This document shows, one piece after another, positions 8,036 to 17,795 of a stretch of DNA of 64,000 nt. Where the stretch lies: positions 1,240,001 to 1,304,000 of the forward strand of contig NZ_JACHJW010000001.1 in NCBI RefSeq assembly GCF_014203835.1, in the 5' to 3' direction. Under the pieces are notes generated by a model. The model was not told the DNA's origin, searched no databases, and saw nothing but the letters and a program-made list of their open reading frames with translations. Origin of the DNA: Micromonospora polyrhachis (GTDB lineage Bacteria > Actinomycetota > Actinomycetes > Mycobacteriales > Micromonosporaceae). How positions within the stretch are numbered: the first letter of the stretch is position 1; the number at the start of each line of letters is the position of its first letter. The position numbers and the translations under genes are program-made.

Positions 8036-8740
8036 CTACGGCAGCGTGGCGACCAGGTCGGCGACGGAGCGGCGACGGCCGGTGAAGAACGGCGTCTCCT
8101 CGCGGACGTGCCGGCGTGCCCGAGAAGCCCGCAGGTCGCGCATCAGGTCCACGATCCGGTGCAGTTCGTCCGCCTCGAAGGCGAGCATCCACTCGTAGTC
8201 GCCGAGTGCGAATGAGGCGACCGTGTTGGCTCGTACGTCCGGGTAGCCCCGAGCCTGCCGGCCGTGCTCGGCCAGCAACTCCCGGCGCTCCTCGTCCGGC
8301 AGCAGATACCACTCGTAGGAGCGGACGAACGGGTAGACGCAGACGTAGTCGCGGGACGGCTCACCGGCCAGGAACGCCGGAATGTGGCTCTTGTTGAACT
8401 CCGCCGGTCGGTGCAGCGCCATCTGCGACCAGACCGGGGTCAGGGCGCGGCCCAGGGCGGTCCGCCGCAGCAGCCCGTACGCCTCCTGGAGGGCGTCGCT
8501 GGAAGGCGAGTGCCACCAGATCATCAGATCCGCGTCGGCCCGCAGCCCGGACACGTCGTAGGTGCCGCGCACCACCACGTCCTTGCTGGCCAACTGCTCG
8601 AAGAGCGACTCGACCTCGGAGGCGACGCCGTCACGCAGCGCGGGCAGCGGCTGGCTGGCCCGGAACACCGACCACATCGTGTAGCGGATGCTGTCGTTCA
8701 ACTCACGCAGCCGGGCCGCGTTGGTCTGTTCCGCACTCAT
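8036..8740 (-). CDS. hemQ: Coproheme decarboxylase HemQ (chlorite-dismutase-like)
   Basis: The 234-residue protein fits the HemQ/ChdC family. It removes two propionate carboxyls from coproheme with H2O2 to give heme b, the last step of the coproporphyrin-dependent heme route. Visible blocks are [56 protein letters not shown] (which holds the active tyrosine region), [15 protein letters not shown] (a likely proximal histidine segment) and the closing [11 protein letters not shown]. The ATG at 8740 is preceded by GGAAGGATG and lies 4 bp after the hemY stop. A longer frame reaching 9106 only overlaps hemY. It forms the end of a heme operon with hemY and probably hemE. Confidence 0.93.
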   Translation of the reverse strand: MSAEQTNAARLRELNDSIRYTMWSVFRASQPLPALRDGVASEVESLFEQLASKDVVVRGTYDVSGLRADADLMIWWHSPSSDALQEAYGLLRRTALGRALTPVWSQMALHRPAEFNKSHIPAFLAGEPSRDYVCVYPFVRSYEWYLLPDEERRELLAEHGRQARGYPDVRANTVASFALGDYEWMLAFEADELHRIVDLMRDLRASRARRHVREETPFFTGRRRSVADLVATLP

Positions 8741-8744
8741 GCTC

Positions 8745-10217
8745 TCATCCTTCCAAGGCTTTGATGATCTCGTCGGCCGCTGTCTCGCCGGAGCGCACGC
8801 AGATCGGGATGCCCACGCCGTCGTAGCCGGCACCGGCCAGGGTGAGCGTGGGGTGGTCCGTCCGCAGGGTGGCCCGCGCGGCGGCCACCCGGTCCGGGTG
8901 TCCCGGCGGGTACTGCGGCAACGCGCCGCCCCACCGTTGCACATGGGCGGCGACCGGCGCGGGCAGTCCGGCCCCGGCGGCCGGCGAACCGGCGGAACCG
9001 AGCGCCCGGGCCACGATCGTCGACAGTTCCGCGTGCACCTCGGCGACCAGCTCGTCGTCGGCGCGTTGGAGCAGGTGCTCCTCGCCGTAGCGGCCGATCG
9101 AGGCACGGACCAGGATCATGCCGTCCGGCCGGCTCAGGTGCGCCCACTTGGTGGTGAAGAAGGTGGCTGCCTTGATCAGGGTGCCTTCGGTGGCCGGCAC
9201 CAGGAAGCCGGAGAGCCCCGGCAGCGGCGTCGCCGGCAGGGCCATGGCTACCAGCCCGACGCTGGCGTAGTCGAGCCCGCCGACCAGGGCCGCCACCCGA
9301 ACGTCGACCCCGGCGAGCAGGCGACCGGCCGGGCGGGCCGGCAGGGCGAGCACCACCGCGTCGACCTCGACCAACTCCGGGTCGCGGGTCGGGCCGACCA
9401 CCAGCCGCCAGCCGCCCTCCGGGGTGGGGGCGAGTTCACGTACCGCCGCGTCCAGCCGGATCTGCGTGTCGACCCCGTCGCCGGTGTCCTGTGCCTCGAA
9501 CGCGTCGACGGCAGCGGCGACCAGTCGGCTCAGGCCGCCGGCCACGGTGGCGAAGACCGGAGCGCCGGTGGGGCGGGGGGCAGCGGCCTGCGCCGCCCGT
9601 ACCGCCCCGGTCAGGGTGTGCTCGGTGCGCGCGGCGCGGGCCAGGGCGGGCATGGTCGCGGCCAGCGACAGGCTGTCGGCCCGCCCGGCGTACACCCCGC
9701 CCAGCATCGGGTCGACCAGCCGGTCGACCACCTCGTCGCCCAACCGCTGCCGGACCAGCTCACCGACGGACAGGTCCTCGTCCGGGCCGAGCAACGGCCG
9801 ACCCTCGTCGAGGTCCCGGTCCGCCGCCGGCCGGGCGACCGTGGCCACCTTCGCCAGATCCCCGGGTACGCCGACCAGGGTGCCCCCGGGTACGGGCTTG
9901 AGCTCCCCGTCGATCAGCAGTCCGGCCTGTCCGGTCGTCGGGTGCACCAGCGCGTCCGCCAGCCCGAGTCGACGGGCCAGGGTGACCACCGCCGAGTCCG
10001 CGCCGGTCGGGTCCCGCATCAGGAACGCCTCTGCGCCGGTCTCGACCGGTGACCCGGCCAACGAACCGGTGCGCAGCTTGCCGCCGAGCGCACCGGACTG
10101 CTCGTAGATGGTGATCCGGGTTCCGGTGGGCGCGTGGTCGCGCAGCCGAAGCGCGGCGGCCAACCCGGTGATACCGCCACCCACCACTGCGATCCTGGAC
10201 GGTGTCCGCATGCTCAC
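8745..10217 (-). CDS. hemY: Coproporphyrinogen III oxidase (HemY/HemG-type FAD enzyme)
   Basis: The 490-residue flavoprotein starts with a Rossmann FAD motif, [19 protein letters not shown], then [14 protein letters not shown] and [28 protein letters not shown] is a family block, and the end [20 protein letters not shown] is the second FAD-binding segment. In actinobacteria this enzyme oxidises coproporphyrinogen III to coproporphyrin III with O2. It is encoded 4 bp before hemQ, whose product acts after iron insertion, and 108 bp after hemE. The ferrochelatase that acts between them is not in the window. ATGs at 10217 and 10211 are both possible starts. Confidence 0.93.
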   Translation of the reverse strand: MSMRTPSRIAVVGGGITGLAAALRLRDHAPTGTRITIYEQSGALGGKLRTGSLAGSPVETGAEAFLMRDPTGADSAVVTLARRLGLADALVHPTTGQAGLLIDGELKPVPGGTLVGVPGDLAKVATVARPAADRDLDEGRPLLGPDEDLSVGELVRQRLGDEVVDRLVDPMLGGVYAGRADSLSLAATMPALARAARTEHTLTGAVRAAQAAAPRPTGAPVFATVAGGLSRLVAAAVDAFEAQDTGDGVDTQIRLDAAVRELAPTPEGGWRLVVGPTRDPELVEVDAVVLALPARPAGRLLAGVDVRVAALVGGLDYASVGLVAMALPATPLPGLSGFLVPATEGTLIKAATFFTTKWAHLSRPDGMILVRASIGRYGEEHLLQRADDELVAEVHAELSTIVARALGSAGSPAAGAGLPAPVAAHVQRWGGALPQYPPGHPDRVAAARATLRTDHPTLTLAGAGYDGVGIPICVRSGETAADEIIKALEG

Positions 10218-10325
10218 CAGCCTGTCAGGTCCGATGTCCGGCTCCGCACCCGGGCACGCGGTTGTGACATTGGCGGCCCGGGACCAATGGCCCTTGTCAG
10301 TGGAGCTGGCCAGCGGTGTGCCGGG

Positions 10326-11420
10326 TCATCCCCGGGTGGTGACCCGGTGCACCAGGTCGACCACACGGGTCAGCACCTCGGGGTCGGTCTCGGGGAGTAC
10401 CCCGTGTCCGAGGTTGAACACGTGCCCCGGGGCGGCCTGTCCCTCGATCAGGATGCGCCGCACCTCGGCCTCGATCACCGGCCACGGCGCGAACAGCAGG
10501 CACGGGTCCAGGTTGCCCTGGACCGCCTTGTCCGGGCCGATCCGTACGGTGGCCGCGTCCAACGGCGTACGCCAGTCGACGCCGACCACGTCCGCGCCGG
10601 CCTCCCCCATCGCGCCGAGCAGTTCGGCGGTGCCCACCCCGAAGTGGATGCGGGGCACGCCGGTGTCGGCCAACCCGGTCAGCACGGCGGTGGAGTGCGG
10701 CAGCACGTAGCGACGGTAGTCGGCCTCGGAGAGGGCACCGGCCCAGGAGTCGAAGAGCTGGACCGCAGAGACACCCGCCCGGACCTGCACCCGGAGGAAC
10801 TCGGTGGTGATCTCGGCCAGTCGGGCGCAGAGGGCGTGCCAGACCTCCGGCGCGCCGTACATCAGAGCCTTGGTCCGGGCGTGGGTACGCGAGGGGCCGC
10901 CCTCGACCAGGTAGCTCGCCAGCGTGAACGGCGCACCCGCGAAGCCGATCAACGGGGTGTCCCCGAGTTCGGCGACGAGCAGCCGGATCGCTTCGTCCAC
11001 AAAGGAGACATCGGCGATGGTGATCGGCCGGAGGCGCTCCACGTCGGCGGCGGTGCGTACCGGTTCGGCTATCACCGGGCCGGTTCCAGGCACGATGTCC
11101 AGATCGATTCCGGCCGCTGCCACCGGTACGACGATGTCGCTGAAGAGGATGGCCGCGTCCACGCCGTGCCGGCGTACCGGCTGCATCGTGATCTCGCACA
11201 CCAGATCCGGCCGGCGGCACGACTCCAACATCGGGATACCGGCACGGATCTCGCGGTACTCCGGCAACGACCGGCCGGCCTGCCGCATGAACCAGACGGG
11301 CGTGTGGGGAACCGGCTCGCGCCGACAGGCCCGCACGAACGGTGAATCTGAGGGTCCGCCCGGTGACGCTTCTCCGCCCTGGGCGGCCGGGCCGGTAAAC
11401 ATGTTGGTCATCGGCGCCAT
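10326..11420 (-). CDS. hemE: Uroporphyrinogen decarboxylase
   Basis: The 364-residue product has the HemE signatures [17 protein letters not shown] (substrate-binding Arg), [11 protein letters not shown] (catalytic Asp), [17 protein letters not shown] and [14 protein letters not shown]. The enzyme makes coproporphyrinogen III, which feeds hemY. It is the first gene of a minus-strand set hemE-hemY-hemQ and is divergent from the DUF3000 gene, the same order as in M. tuberculosis as I recall it. Two starts are possible, ATG 11420 or ATG 11411 (MTNMFTG). The longer one is listed. A 108-bp gap to hemY may hold its own promoter. Confidence 0.95.
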   Translation of the reverse strand: MAPMTNMFTGPAAQGGEASPGGPSDSPFVRACRREPVPHTPVWFMRQAGRSLPEYREIRAGIPMLESCRRPDLVCEITMQPVRRHGVDAAILFSDIVVPVAAAGIDLDIVPGTGPVIAEPVRTAADVERLRPITIADVSFVDEAIRLLVAELGDTPLIGFAGAPFTLASYLVEGGPSRTHARTKALMYGAPEVWHALCARLAEITTEFLRVQVRAGVSAVQLFDSWAGALSEADYRRYVLPHSTAVLTGLADTGVPRIHFGVGTAELLGAMGEAGADVVGVDWRTPLDAATVRIGPDKAVQGNLDPCLLFAPWPVIEAEVRRILIEGQAAPGHVFNLGHGVLPETDPEVLTRVVDLVHRVTTRG

Positions 11421-11535
11421 CGTGCCACGTGATCAGATCGGCGCGACGGGCACCGCCGGCTTTTGTGACGCCCGTCCGAGGGTTGTGGCGCAGGTCGGCC
11501 GGCGCGGCGATCCGCCACCTCACCGACAGTCGGCT

Positions 11536-11541
11536 TAGGCT
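11536..11541 (+). promoter_or_regulatory. -10 box (TAGGCT) of a leaderless DUF3000 transcript
   Basis: TAGGCT ends 6 nt before the ATG at 11548, and there is no ribosome-binding site in between. No good -35 is visible. Confidence 0.45.
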
Positions 11542-11547
11542 GCGGAC

Positions 11548-12120
11548 ATGGTGCCCCCGACCGTGCTTCCCGAGACCTTCGCCCGTGCGGTGGCCGGGTT
11601 ACGGAGCGTGGCACCCCGCCCGGAGATCGTGCTCGAAGAGGTGGGTGCTCCGAAGCGACTGGCACCGTACGCCTTCGCGCTGAGCGCGACGGTGCTGCGC
11701 GACGGCGAAGAGGTGGCCACGGGCCGGCTCATCCTGCTTCACGATCCGGCGGGCCACGAGGGCTGGCAGGGCACCCTGCGGATGGTCACCTACGTGACCG
11801 CCGACCTGGAGGTCGACCTGGCCGCCGATCCGCTGCTCCCGACCGTGGGCTGGGCCTGGTTGACCGATGCGCTCGACGCGCAGGACGCCAGCTATCAGGC
11901 GGTCGGCGGCACGGTCACCCAGACGATGTCGACGCGGTTCGGCGATCTGGCCGGGCCACCCCCGGCCGGCGACATCGAGATCCGGGCATCCTGGACACCG
12001 TTGGACGACGACCTCGGTGGCCATCTGCTGGCCTGGTGCGCGCTGCTGGCCTCCACCGCCGGTCTGCCGCCACCCGGGATCACCGCGCTGCCCGAAACGC
12101 GCTCCATCGGCACCCACTGA
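11548..12120 (+). CDS. DUF3000 family protein
   Basis: The 190-residue product matches the actinobacterial DUF3000 family: FARAVAGLRSVAPRPEI, ATGRLILLHDPAGHEGWQG, VTYVTADLEVDLAADPLLP and SWTPLDDDLGGHLLAW. The function is unknown. It lies between hemE and rnd as in M. tuberculosis, so it is a stable member of this locus. No signal peptide or membrane segment is seen. It appears cytoplasmic and is probably translated from a leaderless mRNA. Confidence 0.85.
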   Translation: MVPPTVLPETFARAVAGLRSVAPRPEIVLEEVGAPKRLAPYAFALSATVLRDGEEVATGRLILLHDPAGHEGWQGTLRMVTYVTADLEVDLAADPLLPTVGWAWLTDALDAQDASYQAVGGTVTQTMSTRFGDLAGPPPAGDIEIRASWTPLDDDLGGHLLAWCALLASTAGLPPPGITALPETRSIGTH

Positions 12121-12137
12121 CGCGGGCCCGACCGGGT

Positions 12138-12242
12138 CAACAACCGGCACGCCCCGGACACCCGATCTGCAACAACAACCGGCACGCCCCGAACGCCCGA
12201 CCTGCACAACAACCGGCACCCGTCGGCCCGACGACCGGCATG
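12138..12242. repeat. Imperfect 32-38 bp tandem repeat, three units
   Basis: Units begin at 12138, 12170 and about 12205. They share CAACAACCGGCAC followed by GCCCCG or a variant. The array lies downstream of the DUF3000 gene in a 230-bp intergenic gap. Confidence 0.65.
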
Positions 12243-12300
12243 CGGCCAACGGTGGCAGGTAGGCGATGTCAGGTAGGCAACCGGGCCGGCGGCAGAAAGG

Positions 12301-12335
12301 CCGAGGGCCGCCCCGCGAAACAGGACGGCCCTCGG
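12301..12335. terminator. Hairpin between DUF3000 and the coiled-coil membrane protein gene
   Basis: Perfect 10-bp arms CCGAGGGCCG (12301-12310) and CGGCCCTCGG (12326-12335) with a 15-nt loop lie just past the stop of the minus-strand gene ending at 12351. It could serve both convergent genes. Confidence 0.6.
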
Positions 12336-12350
12336 TACGAACGGACTCGG

Positions 12351-13175
12351 TTAGAGGTACTTCTCCGCCTCGTTGCAGATCGTGTTGAGGCCCTTCATCG
12401 CCTGGTCGTAGGCGGCCTTGTTGTTGGCCGCCGCCGCACTGAGGGCAGCGGTCAGCTGGTTGAGGCACTTACCGATGACCTGCTTCTGCCGTGCCTGCTC
12501 GTCCCGGTCGTTCTTGGTGCCGGTCAGGTCCTGCTCGACGCTCTTGACCTTGTCGTTGGCGGTCTGCAGGTCCTGCTTGAGCTTCTCGATCTCCTTGGTG
12601 TTCAAGTCGATCTTGCCGTCCCGGTCGGCGACCTGGGCGGTCAACTGCTTCTCGGTGCGGCTCAGCTCGTTCGACTTGGCCACGAAGAGGCCAGTCATGA
12701 CGCCACCGATCACGAAGAGCAGCCCGGCGACGATCGCCAGGACGAGGACCTTCCGACCCGCGCCCCCACCACCCGCGCCCGAAGCCGGGGTGCCGTACGA
12801 GGTGGGCGGGCCGGACATCGGCTGGCCGAACGGTGGCGCCGAGGCCTGGCCGGTCGGGTAGGTCTGCTGGCTGGGGACTGGCGGGCTGGAGACCGGCCCA
12901 CCGCCGAACGGGGGCGTGGAGACCGGACCGGCCGTCCCGGGGTAACCGCCCGAGGCGGGAGCGCCCGGATTCTCCGCCGGCGGGTAGGCGGTCTGGTGGT
13001 AGGCCGGCATCGGTGCCGTGGGGGCCGGCGTCCCCGGGGCCGGTGCGCCGGAGGCCGGTGCGCCGTAGACCGAGCCGGCGTTGGGGGGCGGGTACCCCTG
13101 GCCGCCGGGTGTGCCCGGCTGCGAGGGGTTGCCCGGCGGCGTGGTGCCGCCGTACCCGGGCGGTGGGTAGGACAT
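12351..13175 (-). CDS. Proline-rich single-pass membrane protein with extracellular coiled coil
   Basis: The 274-residue product has three parts. Residues 1-135 are a disordered Pro/Gly/Ala-rich region. A single membrane segment follows (VLVLAIVAGLLFVIGGVMTG). A long coiled coil comes next (about residues 165-230: LSRTEKQLTAQVADRDGKID, TKEIEKLKQDLQTANDKVKS), then a short helical end with two cysteines (GKCLNQL, NTICNEA) that could pair. The cytoplasmic N-terminus resembles that of many actinobacterial envelope proteins. The start ATG follows GGAGGAAC. The gene lies 77 bp downstream of the protease gene and shares its architecture, so the two are probably an operon and may interact. No family was recognised. 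Confidence 0.8.
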   Translation of the reverse strand: MSYPPPGYGGTTPPGNPSQPGTPGGQGYPPPNAGSVYGAPASGAPAPGTPAPTAPMPAYHQTAYPPAENPGAPASGGYPGTAGPVSTPPFGGGPVSSPPVPSQQTYPTGQASAPPFGQPMSGPPTSYGTPASGAGGGGAGRKVLVLAIVAGLLFVIGGVMTGLFVAKSNELSRTEKQLTAQVADRDGKIDLNTKEIEKLKQDLQTANDKVKSVEQDLTGTKNDRDEQARQKQVIGKCLNQLTAALSAAAANNKAAYDQAMKGLNTICNEAEKYL

Positions 13176-13252
13176 CTTGTTCCTCCAGTGAAGGCGGCAC
13201 GCCGCAGTGGTCCTGGGGTCGCCGGGATGGGAAGGCCCACCCGACTGGTGGG

Positions 13253-14629
13253 TCAGCAGATTCGGAACTTGTCGCAGGCGATCTTGATGGGTACGGCCAG
13301 GCCGATGCCCTCGGCATTGCGGGCCTTGGCGGTGGCGATACCAACCACCTCCTTCGATCCGTTGATCACCGGGCCACCGGAGTTACCCGGGTTGATCGGC
13401 GCGTCGAACTGGATCACCGAGCTGTTGCCGTCCTTGCGGGTGGCACTGACCACACCGCTGGTCACGCTGTCCTCAAGGCCGAGCGGGGCACCGACCACCA
13501 CGATCTGCTGACCGGACTTCACCGCCGCCTGCGCCGTCACCAGCCCGGTGAACTTGGCGTCGGTCCTCAGGTGGGCGACGTCGTTCTCCTTGTCGACGTC
13601 CACGATCGTGGCGGGATACCGCTGGTCCGTACGCTCCAGGAAGACCTCTCGGCCGCCGCTGTTCCATACCGACTCGACGACGTGGAAGTTGGTGAAGAGG
13701 TTCGCGCCGCCGTTGGCGGTCGGCTGGCCTACCGCGAAGGCGGTGCCGGTGAACTGGCCGGCCCGGACCCGGAAGACACTCGGCAGCACCGCGGCAGCGA
13801 TCGCCTCCGGGTTGAAGATGTTGCCGGCGTGCTTCTCCAGGACCTCGGTCCGCCCCTCCAGGCCGTCGAGCCGCTGGGTGTCACCAGCCTGCGCCTGGGC
13901 CTGCTTCCGGTCGGCCTTGTCGAGCTGGTCGGAGAGCTGGTAGATCTGGAAGGCCTGGACGCCGGCCACCACCAGCAGGACGAAGACCAGCACCAGTGCG
14001 GTCACCCCGGGCCACGCTGGGCGACGCCCCGAGCCGGGCGAGGTTCCGGCGGGTGCGGGGAAGACGGGCGGACCGCCCGACATCCCGACGCCCACCGGAC
14101 CGGACTGCGGTGGCACACCGGTCGTCCCGCCAAAGCCCGGCAGACCGGGCGGAGAACTCTGCGGCGCTGCGGACACGGCCGGCACGGCACCCGAGTACGG
14201 GGCAGCGGCGGGCGGGGCGCCAGCCGAATGCGGCGCGGAAGCGACCGTTGCGGCACCCGACTGCGGTGGTGGGACGACCGGTCCCGCGGACGGTACGGAC
14301 GGTTGGTACCCCGGCCAGCCGGCTCCCGGTGGGGGCGGGGTGGGGACGCCGGGCTGGTGACCAGGCACGGCTGCCACCGGTCGGGTCCCTGGAACGCCGG
14401 TGGTCATCGGCTGGGGCGGTGCCATCCGCGGCGGCATCGGGCCCGGCCGCACCTGGGCGTGCCCGTCGTCACCGGGGCGCGGCACCGGCATCGACGGCTG
14501 GCCCGACGCCACCGGCTGTCCCGGCATGGCGGGATGCGATGCGCTCGGCGGCGGGCCGTCGGCTGCCTGCGGCGTACCGGGATTCGGTGTTCCGGGCTGC
14601 CCCGTGTACGGCTCGTACCCAGAGGTCAT
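13253..14629 (-). CDS. Membrane-anchored trypsin-like serine protease with proline-rich cytoplasmic tail
   Basis: The 458-residue product begins with about 210 Pro/Gly-rich residues. A single membrane helix follows (VTALVLVFVLLVVAGVQAF), then a short coiled coil (IYQLSDQLDKADRKQAQAQA) and an S1C/trypsin-like domain. The triad is visible: His in LFTNFHVVES, Asp in KENDVAHLRTD and Ser in NPGNSGGPVING. No PDZ domain follows, unlike DegP/HtrA. The start MTSGYEPYTG at 14629 follows GGGAGGCG. A longer frame to 14794 lacks such a site. The protease domain should face outside. A role in envelope protein quality control or signalling is inference. Confidence 0.88.
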   Translation of the reverse strand: MTSGYEPYTGQPGTPNPGTPQAADGPPPSASHPAMPGQPVASGQPSMPVPRPGDDGHAQVRPGPMPPRMAPPQPMTTGVPGTRPVAAVPGHQPGVPTPPPPGAGWPGYQPSVPSAGPVVPPPQSGAATVASAPHSAGAPPAAAPYSGAVPAVSAAPQSSPPGLPGFGGTTGVPPQSGPVGVGMSGGPPVFPAPAGTSPGSGRRPAWPGVTALVLVFVLLVVAGVQAFQIYQLSDQLDKADRKQAQAQAGDTQRLDGLEGRTEVLEKHAGNIFNPEAIAAAVLPSVFRVRAGQFTGTAFAVGQPTANGGANLFTNFHVVESVWNSGGREVFLERTDQRYPATIVDVDKENDVAHLRTDAKFTGLVTAQAAVKSGQQIVVVGAPLGLEDSVTSGVVSATRKDGNSSVIQFDAPINPGNSGGPVINGSKEVVGIATAKARNAEGIGLAVPIKIACDKFRIC

Positions 14630-14872
14630 GAATGGACGCCTCCCGTAGTCATTGGTTTCTACGATCGCACCGCTGGACAACCCGCCCAGAGGGACCTGTA
14701 GCACGAGGCACCGTACCCGCACCATCTGTCTTTGTCTTCCCCGATGTCCGACCTTGCGAGCCGCTCGGCGACCTGCTCGGCGAGCCGTTGACACGAGGGC
14801 CGGGACCGCTCGTTACCGAGCGCGCCACCCGACGCGCCGGCCCGGCTGCACGAGGGGGTCAGTGGCGCACAC

Positions 14873-14878
14873 TAGGGT
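14873..14878 (+). promoter_or_regulatory. -10 box (TAGGGT) of a leaderless rnd transcript
   Basis: TAGGGT ends 6 nt before the GTG at 14885 and no Shine-Dalgarno sequence intervenes. No convincing -35 is seen. The 255-bp gap to the divergent protease gene holds nothing else recognisable. Confidence 0.45.
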
Positions 14879-14884
14879 TGTCAG

Positions 14885-16207
14885 GTGACCGACGAACCAC
14901 CCCTGCGCCGTCGGGCCGCGCAACGCCGAGCAGGGGACGAGCCGCACAGCCTGCCGGCCTCCGCGCCGGAGCCCGAGACCGTGGGGCACGACCCAACGCC
15001 TGGCGGGCCCGTCCCGCTCCTCGCCCCTCGTGACGGCACGCCTGACCCGGTGGAGACCCCGGGTGAGCTGGCCGATGTAGTAGCCCGCATCACCGCGGGC
15101 ACCGGCCCCGTCGCCATCGATGCCGAACGTGCCTCTGGATACCGTTACAGCCAACGTGCCTATCTGGTCCAGCTCCGGCGGGCCGGTTCCGGTACCGCGC
15201 TGATCGACCCGCTGCCGCTGGCCGATCTCAGCTCCCTCGACCAGGCCATCGCCGACGCCGATGCCGAGTGGGTGCTGCACGCGGCCAGCCAGGATCTGCC
15301 CTGCCTGGCCGAGCTGGGTCTTCGACCACGCCGCCTCTTCGACACGGAACTGGCCGCCCGGCTAGCCGGATTCGAGCGGGTCGGACTGGCCGCCCTGACC
15401 GAACAGTTACTCGGTTTCACCCTGGAGAAGCACCACAGTGCGGCCGACTGGTCGAGCCGACCGCTGCCCGAGTCCTGGTTGACCTACGCCGCCCTCGACG
15501 TGGAGATGCTCACTGACCTACGGGACGCACTCGCCGTCGAGTTGGCCCGACAGGGCAAGGAGGGCTGGGCCGCCGAGGAGTTCGCCGCGTTGATCCGGTG
15601 GGGCGCCCAGCCACCCCGACTCCGGCCGGACCCGTGGCGGCGTACCTCCGGCATCCACCGGGTCCGGGGCGCGCGTGCCCAGGCCCGGGTCCGGGCCATG
15701 TGGTACGCCCGGGACGCGATCGCCGCGCGACGCGACTCGGCCCCGGGGCGGGTACTGCCGGACGCCGCGATCATCGCCGCCGCCGAGTTGGACCCGAAGG
15801 ACGAGCACACCCTGCTCACCCTGCCCGGTTTCGGCGGTCGATCAGTACGTCGGCTCGCCCGGACCTGGCTGGAGGCGCTGAACGAGGCCCGCCGGCTGCC
15901 GGACTCCGCGCTGCCGGTCAGCCCGCCGATCGACGGACCGCCCCCACCCCACCGGTGGGCGGAACGCGATCCGGTGGCGGCGGCCCGACTGGCCCGGTGC
16001 CGGGAGGTGGTGACCCGGCTCGCCGCCGAGCACACCCTGCCCCCGGAAAACCTGATCACCCCGGACTCGGTACGCCGACTGGCCTGGCTCCCGCCTTTGG
16101 AGATCACGCCGGAGAGCGTCGCCGAGACGCTCGGCGGCTACGGTGCCCGGAACTGGCAGATCAACCTGATCGCCGAGGAACTCACCGTCGCGCTACGCGA
16201 GCCCTGA
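14885..16207 (+). CDS. rnd: Ribonuclease D (HRDC-domain 3'-5' exonuclease)
   Basis: The 440-residue product has the DEDD exonuclease motifs: AIDAER (Exo I), LHAASQDLPCL (Exo II) and LTYAALDVEML (Exo III, Y-x3-D). An HRDC domain (about residues 245-325: VRAMWYARDAIAARRD, DEHTLLTLPGFG) follows, then a C-terminal HRDC-like helical region. RNase D trims the 3' ends of tRNA and other small RNAs. It follows DUF3000, as in other actinobacteria. In M. tuberculosis the next gene is dxs1. Here some 28 kb separate rnd and dxs. Confidence 0.92.
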   Translation: MTDEPPLRRRAAQRRAGDEPHSLPASAPEPETVGHDPTPGGPVPLLAPRDGTPDPVETPGELADVVARITAGTGPVAIDAERASGYRYSQRAYLVQLRRAGSGTALIDPLPLADLSSLDQAIADADAEWVLHAASQDLPCLAELGLRPRRLFDTELAARLAGFERVGLAALTEQLLGFTLEKHHSAADWSSRPLPESWLTYAALDVEMLTDLRDALAVELARQGKEGWAAEEFAALIRWGAQPPRLRPDPWRRTSGIHRVRGARAQARVRAMWYARDAIAARRDSAPGRVLPDAAIIAAAELDPKDEHTLLTLPGFGGRSVRRLARTWLEALNEARRLPDSALPVSPPIDGPPPPHRWAERDPVAAARLARCREVVTRLAAEHTLPPENLITPDSVRRLAWLPPLEITPESVAETLGGYGARNWQINLIAEELTVALREP

Positions 16208-16222
16208 CGGCAGGTCGCACGA

Positions 16223-16258
16223 GGCCGTGCCGCCCCTGACGTCAGGGGCGGCACGGCC
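16223..16258. terminator. 36-bp perfect palindrome, bidirectional terminator
   Basis: GGCCGTGCCGCCCCTGAC (16223-16240) is followed directly by its full reverse complement (16241-16258). It lies between the convergent rnd and SGNH hydrolase genes. The stem is very stable, and transcription could be stopped from either side. Confidence 0.75.
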
Positions 16259-16267
16259 GGCGGCAGC

Positions 16268-17635
16268 TCAGCCTCGGAGCGACTCCGACCGGTCGGGACA
16301 TGGGCCGTTCCCACCGACCAACGGCGCGACGATCGCCGCGATCGCAGCCGCACCAGCGTCGTTGGGATGCAGGTGATCACCCGAGTCGTAGGCAGGCCGG
16401 AGCGCGTCCCGGTCTTCCGGATCGGCGAGTGCGCGGTCCAGATCTGCCACGGCGTCGTATTCGCCACTGGTCCGAATCCACTGGTTCACCGCGTCCCGGA
16501 CCGCCTCCCGACCGGGAACCCCGTCCTCGTTGGTCGGGGTGTCGTCGCCGACCCCACCCTTGATCGGCAGCATGGTGGCACCGACGATCCGGACACCACG
16601 AGCGCGGGCGGTGCGGATCAGCCGCCGGTGCCCGTCGATGAGCTGCTCAGCGCTCACCACGCCGGAGGACCCGCAGCCGAAGTCGGGATAGCCGCCCCCG
16701 ATGATGTCGTTGACCCCGGCGAGGACGACCACCGCCCGTACGCCCGGCTGATCGAGGACGTCCCGGTCGAACCGGGACACGCCCGCCGCACCGAAACAGG
16801 TCGAGTCGGCGAGCAGCTTGTTGCCACCGATCCCGGCGTTGACCACGCTCAGCGGTCGACGACCGGTCGACAACCGCTCAGCCAACTCGTCCGGATAGCG
16901 GTTGTCGGCGTCCGGCGTGGTGCCGTACCCATCGGTGATCGAGTCCCCGAACGCCACCACCACCCCGTTGTCCCGTGCCGGTCGACCGGTGGTCTCCACC
17001 CCGGTCAGGAAGTACCAGGACTGGCTGGTCTGGTCGAACGCGCCGGCCCCGGTCACGGATCGCCGGTCACCGGAAGCCCGATAGGCGGTGGCGTTCGCGT
17101 TCTCGTGGAGGGTCGCCGGACCGGTGGCATCGGCGAAGTACAACGTCACCGCCAGCGAGTCCAGCGCCCGTGTCGACAGCGACGCCGCGTCGGAAACGAT
17201 CTCGGCACCAGCGGGGATGGTCACCGATGCCGACCGGTGGAAGGTCAGCGGGCGTAGGCTGCCCGGCTGGACGGCCGCCCCGACGCCGGCCCGGCCGACC
17301 GTCGCGCCGGTCACCCGGATCGGGCGGTCACCGAAGCGGTTGGACAACCGCACCCGCGTCGATGAACCGCCGACACCGACCCGGACCACCTGCCGCAGGG
17401 TCTGGTCGGCGAAGCCGGCGGGTGACCAGTTGGGAGTCCCGAACCCGGCGAACGGGTGGTGCATCGAAGCGGTCCAGGCAGCTCGCCAGTCCGGGTGCAC
17501 GGGCCGTCCGGTCTGGTCGGTCTGGGCGGTCTGCCGTACCGGCTGCGCTGCCCCGGCCGCCGCCGGCGGGAACAGGGACACCGCCAGCGCTGCGGCCGTG
17601 CCGGCGACAAGCAGGCTTCGTTTCTGTACTGCCAT
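16268..17635 (-). CDS. Secreted SGNH/GDSL-type hydrolase
   Basis: The 455-residue product has a signal peptide (MAVQKRSLLVAGTAAALAV, ending near AAAGAAQ). A large beta-rich insert (about residues 45-220) precedes the SGNH core. Catalytic blocks are VVAFGDSITDGYG (Ser, block I), GIGGNKLL (Gly, block II), LAGVNDIIGGG (Asn, block III) and SGDHLHPND (Asp/His, block V). Such enzymes are secreted lipases, esterases or polysaccharide deacylases. The substrate cannot be named. The start MAVQKR at 17635 gives a proper signal peptide. The longer frame to 17758 does not. Confidence 0.9.
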   Translation of the reverse strand: MAVQKRSLLVAGTAAALAVSLFPPAAAGAAQPVRQTAQTDQTGRPVHPDWRAAWTASMHHPFAGFGTPNWSPAGFADQTLRQVVRVGVGGSSTRVRLSNRFGDRPIRVTGATVGRAGVGAAVQPGSLRPLTFHRSASVTIPAGAEIVSDAASLSTRALDSLAVTLYFADATGPATLHENANATAYRASGDRRSVTGAGAFDQTSQSWYFLTGVETTGRPARDNGVVVAFGDSITDGYGTTPDADNRYPDELAERLSTGRRPLSVVNAGIGGNKLLADSTCFGAAGVSRFDRDVLDQPGVRAVVVLAGVNDIIGGGYPDFGCGSSGVVSAEQLIDGHRRLIRTARARGVRIVGATMLPIKGGVGDDTPTNEDGVPGREAVRDAVNQWIRTSGEYDAVADLDRALADPEDRDALRPAYDSGDHLHPNDAGAAAIAAIVAPLVGGNGPCPDRSESLRG

Positions 17636-17716
17636 TGGATTTGGCCTCGGCTCTCGATTCGATGATGGACTGGCTGGCGAAGGCCCGGCCAGTTGCATGT
17701 CGTGCGGTTGGCACGC

Positions 17717-17776
17717 CCACCAGGTGGGCGGCGCGCTACCACGTGGGTAGCGCGCCAACCAGGTGGGTAGCGCGCC
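17717..17776. repeat. Degenerate tandem repeat with GTGGGTAGCGCGCC cores
   Basis: Related cores occur at about 17724 (GTGGGCGGCGCGCT), 17743 and 17763 (GTGGGTAGCGCGCC), with roughly 20-bp spacing. They lie between the SRPBCC gene and the SGNH hydrolase gene. Confidence 0.6.
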
Positions 17777-17795
17777 GAGTGGGGGCTGACCCGGT

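Noticed and set aside
8741-9106. Upstream extension of hemQ
   Set aside because: The open frame continues into hemY, but hemQ starts at ATG 8740 after a good ribosome site and matches family length.
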